Positions 1 to 9,443 of a stretch of DNA of 64,000 nucleotides are shown in pieces. The position numbers and the translations under genes are program-made. The DNA is taken from positions 62,001 through 126,000 of the forward strand of contig CAWIZY010000016.1 in NCBI GenBank assembly GCA_963840725.1, given 5' to 3'. The notes under the pieces were generated by a model, which was not told the DNA's origin, searched no databases, and worked only from the letters and a program-made list of their open reading frames with translations. The DNA is from CAVWDU01 sp963840725. GTDB lineage: Bacteria; Pseudomonadota; Gammaproteobacteria; Pseudomonadales; Halieaceae. Every line of letters starts with the position of its first letter. Position 1 is the first letter of the stretch.

Positions 1-44
1 ACAGATTCGAGTCATCGGTCTCGGAGTAAGTAATAATAAGCATA

Positions 45-2576
45 CTAACGCGTGTCCACATCGTCACCGACGGTCGCGCCCGAAAGCTCTTCCAGCAAGG
101 CCTGCAGTCGGGCCTGAGCTGTCTCCATGGAGCAGTAATTGCGCAGGGACTCGCTCGCTGCCACGCTCATCGCCGCGTAGCGCGCAGGCTCAGTAACGGC
201 CACCTGAAAACTGGTTGCGAACGCGTCGTACAAGGATTCCCAGTTGATGCGATAACGGGTCGTTCGCAATAACAGCCGGGGATCCTGGGGCCAGACGGCG
301 GGTTCCACGGTAGACGCAACCAGAAAACTGTTCTGCGCGGAAACATAGTCCGCCATTGCTGTGTTATTCGGGGCAATGGCGGGGACACCCCCGGACATAA
401 ATTCCATCAACGGCAGACATTGGCCCTCACCCCGTGAGGCACTGACGATAAAAGCGCTACGTCGAATCAGTTGTCTATAGCTGGCCGGGTCCAGATAACC
501 GTGAATAAAAATCAGCCGACACTGAAACGGTGCCAGCGAGGCAAAATAGCCGCAAAAATCCTCCAGGAAGGGCTGTAGCTCGCGATGGGCTGCCTTGATG
601 ACCAGCACCGCCCGCGGCTGGTCGCGCAGCGCAAAGACAAAGGCGTTGATTAAATCAGGCCAGTTTTTACGCTCATCCACAGGATTAAACAGGGCCGTAT
701 AAATAACGGGGGCGTCGAGGGCCGGCGATCCCGACCCCGAATCAAAATCAACACGGGTATCGGCACTGACATCGCTTTCTGCTTGCAAAACAATTTCCAG
801 TGCAGCCAGCCCAATACCCAGGCGACGCAGGTCCTCACCACCTTCCAGCGCGACCGGTTCAGGGCCGCTGCACTGCAGAGTCTGCGTGGCGTCCAGACCC
901 TGGAATTCCACGCTGAACGTCTGGGCTTCACCCGTCAAGACCACGCTGCGAATCTGGCCCCCCAGGTTCAGCGTCAATGCGCCCCGCCGCTGCTGTGGAT
1001 GTTCAACCACCTGTATACGGACAACAACATGCCCGTTCACCCAGTAAGGCAGTACAAAAGTCAGCTCCGATTCTGCGGCCCAGCGGCCCCAGGGCTCGCG
1101 CGCATGCAGCCCGACACTGCGCACTCCGTCGTCGTTAAGAAGATCCCGGGGGGTAAGGGGTTCAACGAGCATTTCAGTCGGGGCAAGAGGCTCCACTTCA
1201 AGACTCGCCAGTGCCAGCCCAAGGCGTCGCTGATCATCCGCCGATACCGCAGTGCAAATACCCGCGAAGCCCAAATGGTCGCTGCTACCCACACCGGTAA
1301 ACAGCAGCTCCACGGCTTGTGGGCTGCGGTCTGTCTCGACGGTTTTTTTCTGCTGCCCGAGATGCACGTCGAAACTGGCGGGGCCCTCCGCCAGCGTATT
1401 CATGACAGAGAACCTGACCGCGACCGCCCCCGAGACCGCCAGGGGTAAAACCAGACTGCAGTCCTCTGCCTCGGTCCATCTGCCCCAGGGTTCGATGTCA
1501 TGCATACCGGACCAACTCAGTGACGCATCCAGGAGCAGATCAGTCTGAGGCGAGGAGCATTTGGCAAGCGGCTGGGCCGGTGCAACACAGACACGGTGCA
1601 ACTCGAATGCCTCCCCGCCGAAGCGGGTCGAAAATAACAAGGTATTGGTCGAAGTCTCCAGCGTGACCGCGAACCGGTGGCGCTGCGGGCCCGGCGTGAG
1701 CTTGATCACAGTACTCTGCCCGCCTGCCACAAGCTCTAAAAACCCCTGGTTCGGGTCCGTACGGTCACCCGCTGGCAAAGCGGCGTCGACTTCGATCACC
1801 AGTGACCCGCTGACGTAGGCCGATAGCAATAGCCAGGGACTGCGAGCCCGGGAACTGACTTGTCCCGTGGGCCCGAGACCAAAGCCCCACAAATAAAGAT
1901 CTGACCCGGCCTCTGCAGCGCGCCACTCCAGGGCCCTGCCGTCCCAGATTCGACCATTAATCAGGCGGTTGCTGGCATCACTGGCCAGTACCGGAATGAT
2001 ATCGGCGATGGCGAGATCGGGGCTTTGCTCATCCGCCCCGGCAACGCGGAAGGCCGCGCTGTCAATCACCGTACAGGGAAGGTCCCATTCACCCTGTACA
2101 GCAAACTGGCCGTCGCGCTCTGACTGAATCGTCTGATAGTCATCCCAGACCGGCGCGGGTATTGAAACCACCGGAAAATCTGCGCCCAGCGAGCCTTTCA
2201 CCACGTTGGCAGCAAAACTCGAATGAGTGATTGCCTGACCGGCGCGTTCAATCATGTATCGCCAATTGTCCCGCTCGTCGATAACCGGCTCATCGGGCAG
2301 GGAACCAAACTCCCAGGCAAAAACAGGAATAACTGAAACACCGCGGCCAAAGACCAGCTTGCCCGGCGGGGTGAAAGACAGGTAATAGCACGGGGGCGTC
2401 AGGTCCAGGTTTTCCAGGGAGGCTTCGTCCAGCGGTGCCGACAACACCTCTACCTCACCAAAGCGGCGCAACAGGGGCAGAAAGCTCTGCAAAACAAAGT
2501 AATAGCTATAATCAACCGAACCCAGCGAAGACTCAATCGTGGCGGCTGTGGTGGCGGAATACACCAGGAATTTCAT
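45..2576 (-). CDS. Large glycosyltransferase with three internal beta-rich repeats
   Basis: 843 residues. Residues 1-150 look like the N-terminal half of a GT-B glycosyltransferase. Residues about 625-780 look like a GT4-type C-terminal half: NPVDERKNW, then SRGEGQCLPLMEFMSGG, the usual sugar-nucleotide loop with its conserved Glu. Between them lie three repeats at about 205-335, 345-465 and 480-598. Repeats 2 and 3 both carry EPWGRW and a closing RRLGxxLAxLE, and repeat 1 is more diverged. The repeats look like beta-sandwich modules, possibly carbohydrate-binding. No signal peptide or membrane helix is seen, so it is probably cytoplasmic and acts on surface polysaccharide. It is the last gene of the cluster in the window, starting 6 bp after the rmd stop. 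The sugar specificity cannot be read. Confidence 0.8.
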   Translation of the reverse strand: MKFLVYSATTAATIESSLGSVDYSYYFVLQSFLPLLRRFGEVEVLSAPLDEASLENLDLTPPCYYLSFTPPGKLVFGRGVSVIPVFAWEFGSLPDEPVIDERDNWRYMIERAGQAITHSSFAANVVKGSLGADFPVVSIPAPVWDDYQTIQSERDGQFAVQGEWDLPCTVIDSAAFRVAGADEQSPDLAIADIIPVLASDASNRLINGRIWDGRALEWRAAEAGSDLYLWGFGLGPTGQVSSRARSPWLLLSAYVSGSLVIEVDAALPAGDRTDPNQGFLELVAGGQSTVIKLTPGPQRHRFAVTLETSTNTLLFSTRFGGEAFELHRVCVAPAQPLAKCSSPQTDLLLDASLSWSGMHDIEPWGRWTEAEDCSLVLPLAVSGAVAVRFSVMNTLAEGPASFDVHLGQQKKTVETDRSPQAVELLFTGVGSSDHLGFAGICTAVSADDQRRLGLALASLEVEPLAPTEMLVEPLTPRDLLNDDGVRSVGLHAREPWGRWAAESELTFVLPYWVNGHVVVRIQVVEHPQQRRGALTLNLGGQIRSVVLTGEAQTFSVEFQGLDATQTLQCSGPEPVALEGGEDLRRLGIGLAALEIVLQAESDVSADTRVDFDSGSGSPALDAPVIYTALFNPVDERKNWPDLINAFVFALRDQPRAVLVIKAAHRELQPFLEDFCGYFASLAPFQCRLIFIHGYLDPASYRQLIRRSAFIVSASRGEGQCLPLMEFMSGGVPAIAPNNTAMADYVSAQNSFLVASTVEPAVWPQDPRLLLRTTRYRINWESLYDAFATSFQVAVTEPARYAAMSVAASESLRNYCSMETAQARLQALLEELSGATVGDDVDTR
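782..1961 (-). repeat. Three tandem protein modules inside the glycosyltransferase
   Basis: This DNA encodes residues 205-598, three consecutive modules of about 115-130 residues. Modules 2 (about 1181-1541) and 3 (about 782-1136) align by eye: EPWGRW near the start, an alternating hydrophobic strand pattern, then RRLGxxLAxLE at the end. Module 1 (about 1571-1961) shares only the strand pattern and a SPW(L) stretch. The repeat is at protein level and no recent DNA duplication is obvious. Confidence 0.6.
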
Positions 2577-2582
2577 GGGCCG

Positions 2583-3455
2583 TCAGCGACCCCGACCGCG
2601 CACATCAGGGTTCATCATCCACTGGAGGGTGTCGGCCAGGGGGGGAGGCTGCTGCGGCCCCAGGCAGGAGATCAGCTTGCCCGGATCGCCATAGAGGCTT
2701 TGGACTTCGTTGGCTCGCACGAAATCCGGGTTGACCCGCACAGTGGGAGAGTGACCGCTTAACTGCTCCAGCAGCGCCAACACATCGCGGAGACTGTGCG
2801 GGTGACCGCTACACAGGTTGTAGACCTCACCCACCTCGCCTTTTTCCAACAACTGCAGATACCAATTGGCGACCGTTCTGACGTCGTTGAACTCTCGTTC
2901 CACCTCCGTATTGCCGAGTTCAAGCTCCGCCTGCCGGGATCGGAAACCCGCTACCAGTTTGGGAATCAAAAACCGCTCATCCTGACCTTGACCGGTGTAG
3001 TTGAACGGCCGGGTAATCACCAGAGGCAGAGCACTCGCCGTTGCCCGGAGCATCTGCTCCATCGCAAGCTTGCTCATCGCATAGTGGTTGACCGGTGCCG
3101 GGAGCGCCGCCTCGGTGATCGGGGACAGGGGGCTGTTACCATAGATATTGGCGCTGCTTGCTACCAGGACTTTGCGCGGCTCTGAAACCGAGGCCCTCAC
3201 TGCCTCCATCACATTGAGCGTGCCGAATAAATTAACCTGGTAGAACGCCAGCAGGTCTGCGTGGGACACCGCGCTTATTGCCGCCAGATGCACCACATAA
3301 TCGAACTGCGCCTCGGCCAACTCAGCACTGACGGCGGCAGCATCCAGCAAGTTGGCCCGCAACGGCAGCACCCGCAGGCCGGCGGTGGTCGCTGCCCGGG
3401 CAACGTAACTCCCGGTAAATCCCTGGCTACCTGTCAGCAGAACAGTCTTCGACAT
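2583..3455 (-). CDS. rmd: GDP-6-deoxy-D-mannose (GDP-4-keto-rhamnose) reductase, RmlD/SDR family
   Basis: About 290 residues. It has an N-terminal Rossmann fold with GSQGFTGSYV for NAD(P), an extended-SDR catalytic motif YAMSK (Tyr-x3-Lys) and RPFNYTGQGQ, the signature seen in Rmd-type reductases. The likely reaction is reduction of GDP-4-keto-6-deoxy-D-mannose to GDP-D-rhamnose. It directly follows gmd: the ATG at 3455 sits one base past the gmd TGA. A longer reading from 3467 overlaps gmd and is less likely. The product feeds the neighbouring glycosyltransferases. A GDP-fucose synthase is the alternative, but the length and the NYTGQGQ context favour Rmd. Confidence 0.85.
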   Translation of the reverse strand: MSKTVLLTGSQGFTGSYVARAATTAGLRVLPLRANLLDAAAVSAELAEAQFDYVVHLAAISAVSHADLLAFYQVNLFGTLNVMEAVRASVSEPRKVLVASSANIYGNSPLSPITEAALPAPVNHYAMSKLAMEQMLRATASALPLVITRPFNYTGQGQDERFLIPKLVAGFRSRQAELELGNTEVEREFNDVRTVANWYLQLLEKGEVGEVYNLCSGHPHSLRDVLALLEQLSGHSPTVRVNPDFVRANEVQSLYGDPGKLISCLGPQQPPPLADTLQWMMNPDVRGRGR

Positions 3456-3456
3456 T

Positions 3457-4491
3457 TCAGAACGCAAACCCGCGGTCTACCCGCTTGAGGTCTGCCTCGA
3501 CCATCATCGTGCACAAGGCCTCCAGAGAGGTATCGGCCTGCCAATCGAGCTCCCGATGCGCTTTCCCGGAATCGCCGATGAGCAGATCGACCTCGGCAGG
3601 CCGGAAGAACTGTGGATTGACTTCGACCATGCGTCTGCCGGTACCGACCTCCACTGCGTGTTCTGTGACGCCCGAGCCCTGCCAGCAAATATCGATATCC
3701 GCAGCGCGAAACGCCATGGTGACAAAGTCCCGCACTGATTCGGTTCTATTGGTAGATAACACATAGGTGTCGGCCTGATCGACTTGCAACATGGCATGCA
3801 TGCCCACCACATAATCCTTGGCATAGCCCCAGTCACGTTGTGAATCGAGGTTGCCCAGCTCCAGCACAGCCAACTTCCCGGCCTTGATCTCGGCCACCCC
3901 GGCGCTGATTTTTCTGGTCACGAATTCACGACCGCGCAGCGGAGATTCGTGATTAAACAGAATGCCGCTGGATGCGTGGATACCATAGGCTTCCCGGTAA
4001 TTCACCACCATCCAATGGGCGTAGAGTTTAGCGACGCCGTAGGGACTGCGCGGGTAAAACGGCGTCGCTTCATTTTGCGGCACCTGCTGGACCTTACCAA
4101 ACATCTCCGAGGTAGAGGCCTGATAAAACCGAATACCGGGGTTGAGTATTCTCACCGCTTCCAGAAGATTTACCGCACCAAGCCCGGTAATTTCGCCGGT
4201 GGTAACCGGTTGTTCGAACGATACGCCAACAAAGCTCTGGGCGGCCAGATTGTATATCTCATCTGGCTGGGCATTTTCGACCAGTCGAATGCAGTTGGAC
4301 AGATCGGTAATGTCATGCTCAACGAGATGCAATTGCGGGTGAGCGCGAATTCCCAGTTCCTCGATACGCCAGAAATTGACCGAACTGGTACGTCGATAAG
4401 CCCCTGTTACGCTATAACCCCTGGATAACAATAACTCTGCAAGATACGCACCGTCCTGACCGGTGATACCGGTGATAATTGCTTTTTTCAT
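3457..4491 (-). CDS. gmd: GDP-mannose 4,6-dehydratase
   Basis: 344 residues, the normal length for Gmd. Features seen: GITGQDGAYLAELLL (NADP-binding glycine motif), AAQSFVGVSFEQP, the STSEMFG motif with the catalytic Thr/Glu, YGVAKLYAHW (YxxxK) and LFNHESPLRG. It converts GDP-D-mannose to GDP-4-keto-6-deoxy-D-mannose in the cytoplasm, the step before Rmd. The gmd-rmd pair points to D-rhamnose in the surface glycan. The start ATG at 4491 encodes MKKAIITG, which fits the family start. Confidence 0.95.
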   Translation of the reverse strand: MKKAIITGITGQDGAYLAELLLSRGYSVTGAYRRTSSVNFWRIEELGIRAHPQLHLVEHDITDLSNCIRLVENAQPDEIYNLAAQSFVGVSFEQPVTTGEITGLGAVNLLEAVRILNPGIRFYQASTSEMFGKVQQVPQNEATPFYPRSPYGVAKLYAHWMVVNYREAYGIHASSGILFNHESPLRGREFVTRKISAGVAEIKAGKLAVLELGNLDSQRDWGYAKDYVVGMHAMLQVDQADTYVLSTNRTESVRDFVTMAFRAADIDICWQGSGVTEHAVEVGTGRRMVEVNPQFFRPAEVDLLIGDSGKAHRELDWQADTSLEALCTMMVEADLKRVDRGFAF

Positions 4492-4610
4492 TGTCTACCG
4501 TCCACTTCTCTGCGAGGCCAGGCCCTTTCTGCACGGATAGGGATAGCGCTGCACGTATCGGGATATCTCCAACCGATCAGGCACCCCACCGACTGGCATA
4601 TGCCGACAGT

Positions 4611-5756
4611 TTACCGCCATTCAGTCAGCAGCTGAAAAACTTTCGCGGCAGACCGGTCCCAACTGTAACGGGAAGCCTGCGCCAGGGTGCGCTCTGCAAG
4701 CCGCATATAGCAGTCCGGGTCATCGCTCAAGCGAAGCAACGCCGCACAGATATCTGCTTCCGATTGCGGATCGACCACCAGGCCCGCATCGCCACAGACC
4801 TCGGACAGGGCCGACTGACGAGACACCATCACCGGTGTACCCAGGGACAAGGCCTCGACCACAGGCAGCCCGAATCCCTCGTACAGGGATGGCATCAAGA
4901 GCGCCCGAGCCGAACGGTAGAGTTCCGCGAGCTCGTCGTCAGACACCTTGCCTTTAAAATCGACCGACGATTGCAAGCCACAGGTCACAACCAGCGCACG
5001 CAGGTCCACACTACCCCACCCCTCCCCGCCCACGATAATCAATCCCAGCGGCTGGGCCGTCCGGGACCGATAGGCCTGGTAAGCGCGCAACAGACGCGGC
5101 AGGTTTTTGCGGGGTTCCAGCGTCCCCACGAAAAGAAAGTAGCCGCCATCTTCTGTCGGCGCGGATGACTGAGCCGAGCGTCCGGAAAAACAGCTGGCAT
5201 CGTAGACCGTGTGCAACTTGGCTTGCAGCGCCGGATACTCCAGGCAAAGCTCACTGGCGGTAAAGTCAGACGCGGCGAGAATGCGATCCGCGCGCCTGAG
5301 GGAGCGCGGCATGACAGCGGCTTCCACCCATCTCCGTGACGCCGGCATGGAGCTGCCGCAGCGCTTCCAGACAATATCGTGCACGCTGACCACTGAGGTA
5401 ATGCCCGTCGGCAAAGCCAGCGGCAGGTGGTGTCGCGGGCTCCAGAACACCTCAATCGCATCACGCCTGAGCCATAGCGGAAACAAAACCTGGGCGGCCT
5501 GACTGCCGCCAAGCCAGGGGCTTACGCGCGCTATACGCTGAGTACACCCGGTGCTCTCCCAGGGGCGGCTGTCATAAGGCTGCGGGGAGTAGAGGTACCA
5601 CTGGGCGCCCATCGGAATCATACGGGCCAGCAACTCGCAGGTGTACCGACAAATGCCCGTGCCGGGGTGACACAAGGGTCTGGCGTCCACCGCTATTCTC
5701 ACCCGCTCATAACCCCATGGCTTGGCGAAGGTGACCCGCTTTGCGGGACCAGCCAC
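4611..5756 (-). CDS. GT4-family glycosyltransferase (mannosyl/rhamnosyltransferase-like)
   Basis: Up to 381 residues from a GTG at 5756. A shorter start is the GTG at 5702, giving VRIAVDARPLC, which is where family members usually begin. The N-terminal half has GTGICRYTCELL. The C-terminal half has LFVGTLEPRKNLPRLLRAY, then LMPSLYEGFGLPVVEALSLGTPV, the E-x7-E signature of GT4 enzymes. Close in style to O-antigen mannosyl- or rhamnosyltransferases, and sitting just upstream of gmd, so D-rhamnosyl or D-mannosyl transfer is a fair guess. It is only 15 bp from the preceding glycosyltransferase gene, so probably co-transcribed. Confidence 0.85.
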   Translation of the reverse strand: MAGPAKRVTFAKPWGYERVRIAVDARPLCHPGTGICRYTCELLARMIPMGAQWYLYSPQPYDSRPWESTGCTQRIARVSPWLGGSQAAQVLFPLWLRRDAIEVFWSPRHHLPLALPTGITSVVSVHDIVWKRCGSSMPASRRWVEAAVMPRSLRRADRILAASDFTASELCLEYPALQAKLHTVYDASCFSGRSAQSSAPTEDGGYFLFVGTLEPRKNLPRLLRAYQAYRSRTAQPLGLIIVGGEGWGSVDLRALVVTCGLQSSVDFKGKVSDDELAELYRSARALLMPSLYEGFGLPVVEALSLGTPVMVSRQSALSEVCGDAGLVVDPQSEADICAALLRLSDDPDCYMRLAERTLAQASRYSWDRSAAKVFQLLTEWR

Positions 5757-5771
5757 TGACAGACAATGAGG

Positions 5772-6899
5772 TCATGCGGCGCGGGATGCCAGCACCGAAG
5801 CGTAGGTCTCCAGGTAACGCTCGCCCATCAAATCCGCGCCAAACAGGCGTTCGTAGCGAATCCGCGCATTGGAACCCAGGCGCTTCACCAGATCTGCATC
5901 CTGGTCAAGTCGGTCCATGGCAAGTCTGAGCGCCCGGCTGGAACCCGGTGTGATCACCAGGCCGGTTTCCCCGTCGATATTGACGTGACTGGTGCCCGAG
6001 CCCACTTCAGCTGATATCAATGGCCGGGCGCTCATGGCGCCCTCCAGCAGCGTAACGCCAAAGGCTTCCGATCGCAGATAGGACGGGAACACCACCGCAC
6101 GACAGAGCTTGTACAGCGCCATTTTTTCTTCATCAGGGACGTAACCGGCGAAGACCACGTTATCCAGACCCAGTTGGCTGGCCTGCTTCTTGAGCTCGTC
6201 CTCCACCGGCCCCGAGCCCACAATCACCACCTTGTAAGCCGCACCCTTGATAGCGTCGAGAAGAATATGCAGACCTTTGTAATAGCGCAGCACGCCGACA
6301 AACAAAAAGAAGTCCTCGCCAAATCGCGCTCGACACGCGGCCAATGCCTCACTGTCCTCCGCAATAACGGGATAGGACGGTTCATCCAGGCCAATGGGAA
6401 TCACTTCCACCTTGTCAGAAAACCGGCTGAGCACGTCGCTGGTGGCAAAGTAGTTGGGCGAGGTTGCGACTATGCGGTCCATCGAATTCAGGTAGACGTT
6501 CATCAACGGACGGTAGACCGCCAACAGGGCCTGTTGCCGCACTATATCCGAATGATAAGTCAGCACAGACGGCTTGTCTCGGCCCGCCAGGAGATGCAGC
6601 AGATCCGAAAACGGCCAGGGAAAATGGTAATGCACCAGATCCGCTCGGCGAACTTCATCGCGAAAGGTGCGCCACCCCGACAGGCCAAATCCGCAAGAGG
6701 CTATCTCGAAGGTTTTGTGCACCCGCACCACCTCCGCCTCCTGTCGACTCACCAGCGCGGGAGTCGGTTCATCACTGAGGGTGAAGACTCTGCAGCTGAC
6801 CCCGAGTTTTGAGGTCGACAGACAGATTTGACGGATGACCTCTTCCAGTCCGCCCTGGGTATCGGGGAAGTAGGTTCGATAGACGTGCAGCACCTTCAT
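5772..6899 (-). CDS. GT4-family glycosyltransferase
   Basis: 375 residues, starting at the ATG at 6899 (MKVLHVYRTYFPDTQGGLE), a classic GT4 N-terminus. The open frame runs further upstream, but that part is a shadow of the ampG-like gene. Other motifs: HYHFPWPFSDLL, LFVGVLRYYKGLHILLDA, VGSGPVEDEL, and FPSYLRSEAFGVTLLEGA with the conserved E-x7-E. Cytoplasmic, with no membrane segments. It is expected to add one sugar in assembly of the polysaccharide. The donor cannot be told from sequence. Confidence 0.88.
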   Translation of the reverse strand: MKVLHVYRTYFPDTQGGLEEVIRQICLSTSKLGVSCRVFTLSDEPTPALVSRQEAEVVRVHKTFEIASCGFGLSGWRTFRDEVRRADLVHYHFPWPFSDLLHLLAGRDKPSVLTYHSDIVRQQALLAVYRPLMNVYLNSMDRIVATSPNYFATSDVLSRFSDKVEVIPIGLDEPSYPVIAEDSEALAACRARFGEDFFLFVGVLRYYKGLHILLDAIKGAAYKVVIVGSGPVEDELKKQASQLGLDNVVFAGYVPDEEKMALYKLCRAVVFPSYLRSEAFGVTLLEGAMSARPLISAEVGSGTSHVNIDGETGLVITPGSSRALRLAMDRLDQDADLVKRLGSNARIRYERLFGADLMGERYLETYASVLASRAA

Positions 6900-7009
6900 T
6901 CGCGGGGGTACCAAAGCTTTATTATTGTCGAACGCCCGGCGACGTGTGCGATCGCAACAGACGGCGCGATTATACAGACTTTTCCCGGCATTGATCGCGG
7001 TTTGACGGG

Positions 7010-8299
7010 CTAGCTTTCTGAGCGCCAGGGTGCAACCCAAAACAACAGAATCATACCCGGTAAAGCCAACAGGGCGCAGAGCAGGAAAAACTTCTCCCAA
7101 CCCAGGTGCTCCGACAGCACCCCGGTACTCGCATTGGCAAAGGTTCGAGGCACGGCCGCCAGGGCGGTAAAAAGCGCGAACTGGGTTGCCGCATAAGTGC
7201 GACTGGTCTCCCGGGCGATAAATGCCGTGAACGCCGCGGTACCCATGCCAACACCGAGATACTCGAAGCTGATCACCAGCGCCAGCAGCCAGACAACTGG
7301 GCCTGCGGCGGCCAGCCAGGCAAATCCCAGGATGCTCACCAGCTGAACCACCCCGAACAACCACAGGGCCCGGTTTATACCCAGACGCAACATCACCAGG
7401 CCGCCCAGCAGGCCGCCAATGATCGCCGGCCACAGGGCCGCGTGCTTGGCCACCAAACCGATCTGAGTCTTGCTGAAACCCAGGTCCAGATAGAACGGGG
7501 TGGCGAGGGCAGTGGCCATGTTATCGCCGATTTTATAGAGGAACATAAAGCTCACCACCAGCAACAAGCCCTGCCAGCCGCGCCGGCTCAGGTACTCGCG
7601 GAAGGGATCTATAACAGCGGCGCCCAGGGTCGGCGAGTGTGGCAATTCGGTGTCCGGCTCCGCCACCAGCAAAGACATGGCGACTCCCACACCCATGAAT
7701 GCGGCGGTAATCCAGAATACGCTCCCCCAGGGCAAGACGTCGGCCAGAATCAGCGCCAGGGAGCCCGGTACCAGGCTGGAAATGCGGTAGGCCTGCACAT
7801 GAATCGCGTTGCCCAGCCCCAGTTCCTGGTCGGGCAGAATTTCCCGGCGATAGGCATCGAGGGCGACGTCCTGGGTGGCACTGAAAAACGCCACTGCCAT
7901 CGCCAGCCAGGCCACGGCCCAGGTTGATTGAGCCGGTTGGAATGTACCCAACAGACCAATACTGAGCAACAGAGCCACCTGACTGAGCAGCATCCAGCCA
8001 CGTCGACGGCCCAGAAAGGGCGGCACCCAGCGGTCCATCAATGGAGCCCAGAGAAACTTCCAGGTGTAGGGTATGCCCACCAGGGCAAACAGGCCGATCT
8101 CGGTCAATGACACACCGCCATCGCGCAACCAGGCGGGCACCAGCTGAAACAGCACATACAGCGGCATGCCCGAAGCAAACCCGGTGAACACGCAGATCAG
8201 CATGCGTCGATTGAATACCGCTTCACGCCAGCCCCGGGTCGGTTGTGACTGCGCCTCGCCAGCTGCGGCTACCAACGATTCAGGGACAGGCGCGGCCAC
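7010..8299 (-). CDS. ampG: AmpG-like muropeptide permease (MFS)
   Basis: About 429 residues and 12 predicted membrane helices of the major facilitator type. AmpG hallmarks are visible: FTGFASGMPLYVLFQLVPAWLRDGG in pieces, TWKFLWAPLMDRW, GRRRGWM and ATQDVALDAYRREIL. AmpG imports anhydro-muropeptides from the periplasm for cell-wall recycling. The open frame begins with a TTG at 8332, but a GTG at 8299 has GGAGG eight bases upstream and is the likelier start. It sits inside the polysaccharide cluster on the same strand, which is unusual for ampG. It could instead be a paralogue carrying another sugar-peptide or oligosaccharide. Confidence 0.82.
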   Translation of the reverse strand: MAAPVPESLVAAAGEAQSQPTRGWREAVFNRRMLICVFTGFASGMPLYVLFQLVPAWLRDGGVSLTEIGLFALVGIPYTWKFLWAPLMDRWVPPFLGRRRGWMLLSQVALLLSIGLLGTFQPAQSTWAVAWLAMAVAFFSATQDVALDAYRREILPDQELGLGNAIHVQAYRISSLVPGSLALILADVLPWGSVFWITAAFMGVGVAMSLLVAEPDTELPHSPTLGAAVIDPFREYLSRRGWQGLLLVVSFMFLYKIGDNMATALATPFYLDLGFSKTQIGLVAKHAALWPAIIGGLLGGLVMLRLGINRALWLFGVVQLVSILGFAWLAAAGPVVWLLALVISFEYLGVGMGTAAFTAFIARETSRTYAATQFALFTALAAVPRTFANASTGVLSEHLGWEKFFLLCALLALPGMILLFWVAPWRSES

Positions 8300-8338
8300 G
8301 CGGGGCACCTCCGTGCAGGGCGTCCATACCAAGCTCCC

Positions 8339-9439
8339 TCATGTCCAACTCATTAGTTGGAGCCGCGTGTCGCTATCGACCTGCGACCACAGGGACTGCT
8401 CGGCAATCATCAGGCAGGCAGCCCTGGCAAAAAGTGCACGCAGTTCACCGTCCCCGCTGCGACGGTAGTGCCCCATCATACGTTCAAGAAAACTCATCAG
8501 GCTGTCGGTGTCGAGCAGGTGCTCCTGCAACTCCTTGGCACGCGGTGGCTCATCGGAGAACAAACACTGGCCACCGAGAAAGGCCCTGGACAGTTGTTCG
8601 TTGGTGCGCAGCCATTGGGTGCGGAACTGACGGTACTGCCGCCGATTGACATAGCGATAGTTACCCGCCCCCTGCTCCGGACAGAATTGCAGCAGTTGCC
8701 CCAGCACCTGGTCATTGAGTGTCTTGTCGTAACCACAGCGGTTGAGGCAGCGTTTCAGGTACAGTTGATTGGGCCCCAGGCCCTCATTACTCTCATGATT
8801 TTCGGTGCGCAAAGGCGGTAGACCCGTGAGGTGGCAGAAGTCACTGACAATGTCACCATCGACCCACTCCGCAGGGGCGAATGGCCTGATCAGTACATTG
8901 TCCTTACCCAGCGCATTGCCCCAGGCGGCCAGCAGACTGTGGTAATCCCGCTCGAACAATTGGTGGGTCTGATAGAACTGATAGGCAGTTTCACCCCACT
9001 GGCGGGTGCCTTTGACATCCTGGTTATAAAAAGACGCATACAACTGGTCCTGTCGGCGCAGGTAAGCGACAACCCGCAGGCGGTGGCCGGAGAGGGCGTG
9101 CTCAATATCCCCAAGCATGCTTTCCAGATGCCTCGCCTGGCCGAAAAAAAGCTCGGAGCTGATCACCACGGTCGCCGGCTTTCGCTCTGCCAGCTCGTCG
9201 GAGAGCGCCTCCCAGGCGCTGCCTACCGGCACCTCTCCATACCAGAGCCCGGACATTTCCCGGCCGCTGTACTTTAACATCAGATCACAGATCAACGGGT
9301 GATGCGCATTGGAGTGCCGGCAGCGCCGGGGGTAGAGAACGCCCGCCTCCAACAGCGACTCATCGTTATGGGCCAGTACCGCCTGCAGACTGGAGGTTGC
9401 CGTTTTCGGTGCGCCGATATGTAGATAAACTGTCGCCAT
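8339..9439 (-). CDS. Sulfotransferase-like P-loop protein
   Basis: 366 residues from the ATG at 9439 (MATVYLHIGAPKTATSSLQ). HIGAPKTATSSL is the 5'-phosphosulfate-binding loop of PAPS-dependent sulfotransferases. YLRRQDQLYASFYNQ further on resembles the 3'-phosphate-binding Arg/Ser segment. The family sulfates sugars in bacterial capsules and exopolysaccharides. Members with this N-terminus are often of unproven substrate. A 40 bp gap separates its stop from the proposed ampG start. Its position among glycosyltransferases supports polysaccharide sulfation. No PAPS-synthesis genes are in the window. Confidence 0.75.
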   Translation of the reverse strand: MATVYLHIGAPKTATSSLQAVLAHNDESLLEAGVLYPRRCRHSNAHHPLICDLMLKYSGREMSGLWYGEVPVGSAWEALSDELAERKPATVVISSELFFGQARHLESMLGDIEHALSGHRLRVVAYLRRQDQLYASFYNQDVKGTRQWGETAYQFYQTHQLFERDYHSLLAAWGNALGKDNVLIRPFAPAEWVDGDIVSDFCHLTGLPPLRTENHESNEGLGPNQLYLKRCLNRCGYDKTLNDQVLGQLLQFCPEQGAGNYRYVNRRQYRQFRTQWLRTNEQLSRAFLGGQCLFSDEPPRAKELQEHLLDTDSLMSFLERMMGHYRRSGDGELRALFARAACLMIAEQSLWSQVDSDTRLQLMSWT

Positions 9440-9443
9440 GGCG

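Noticed and set aside
1..44. TTCGAGTC near the left edge, similar to a tRNA T-loop
   Set aside because: The flanking bases do not form a T-stem, and no acceptor stem or anticodon arm is visible in the few bases available.
6900..7433. Long N-terminal extension of the GT4 gene (minus-strand frame open to 7433)
   Set aside because: The extra 178 residues overlap the ampG-like gene and have no relation to the family. The ATG at 6899 gives a standard GT4 start.
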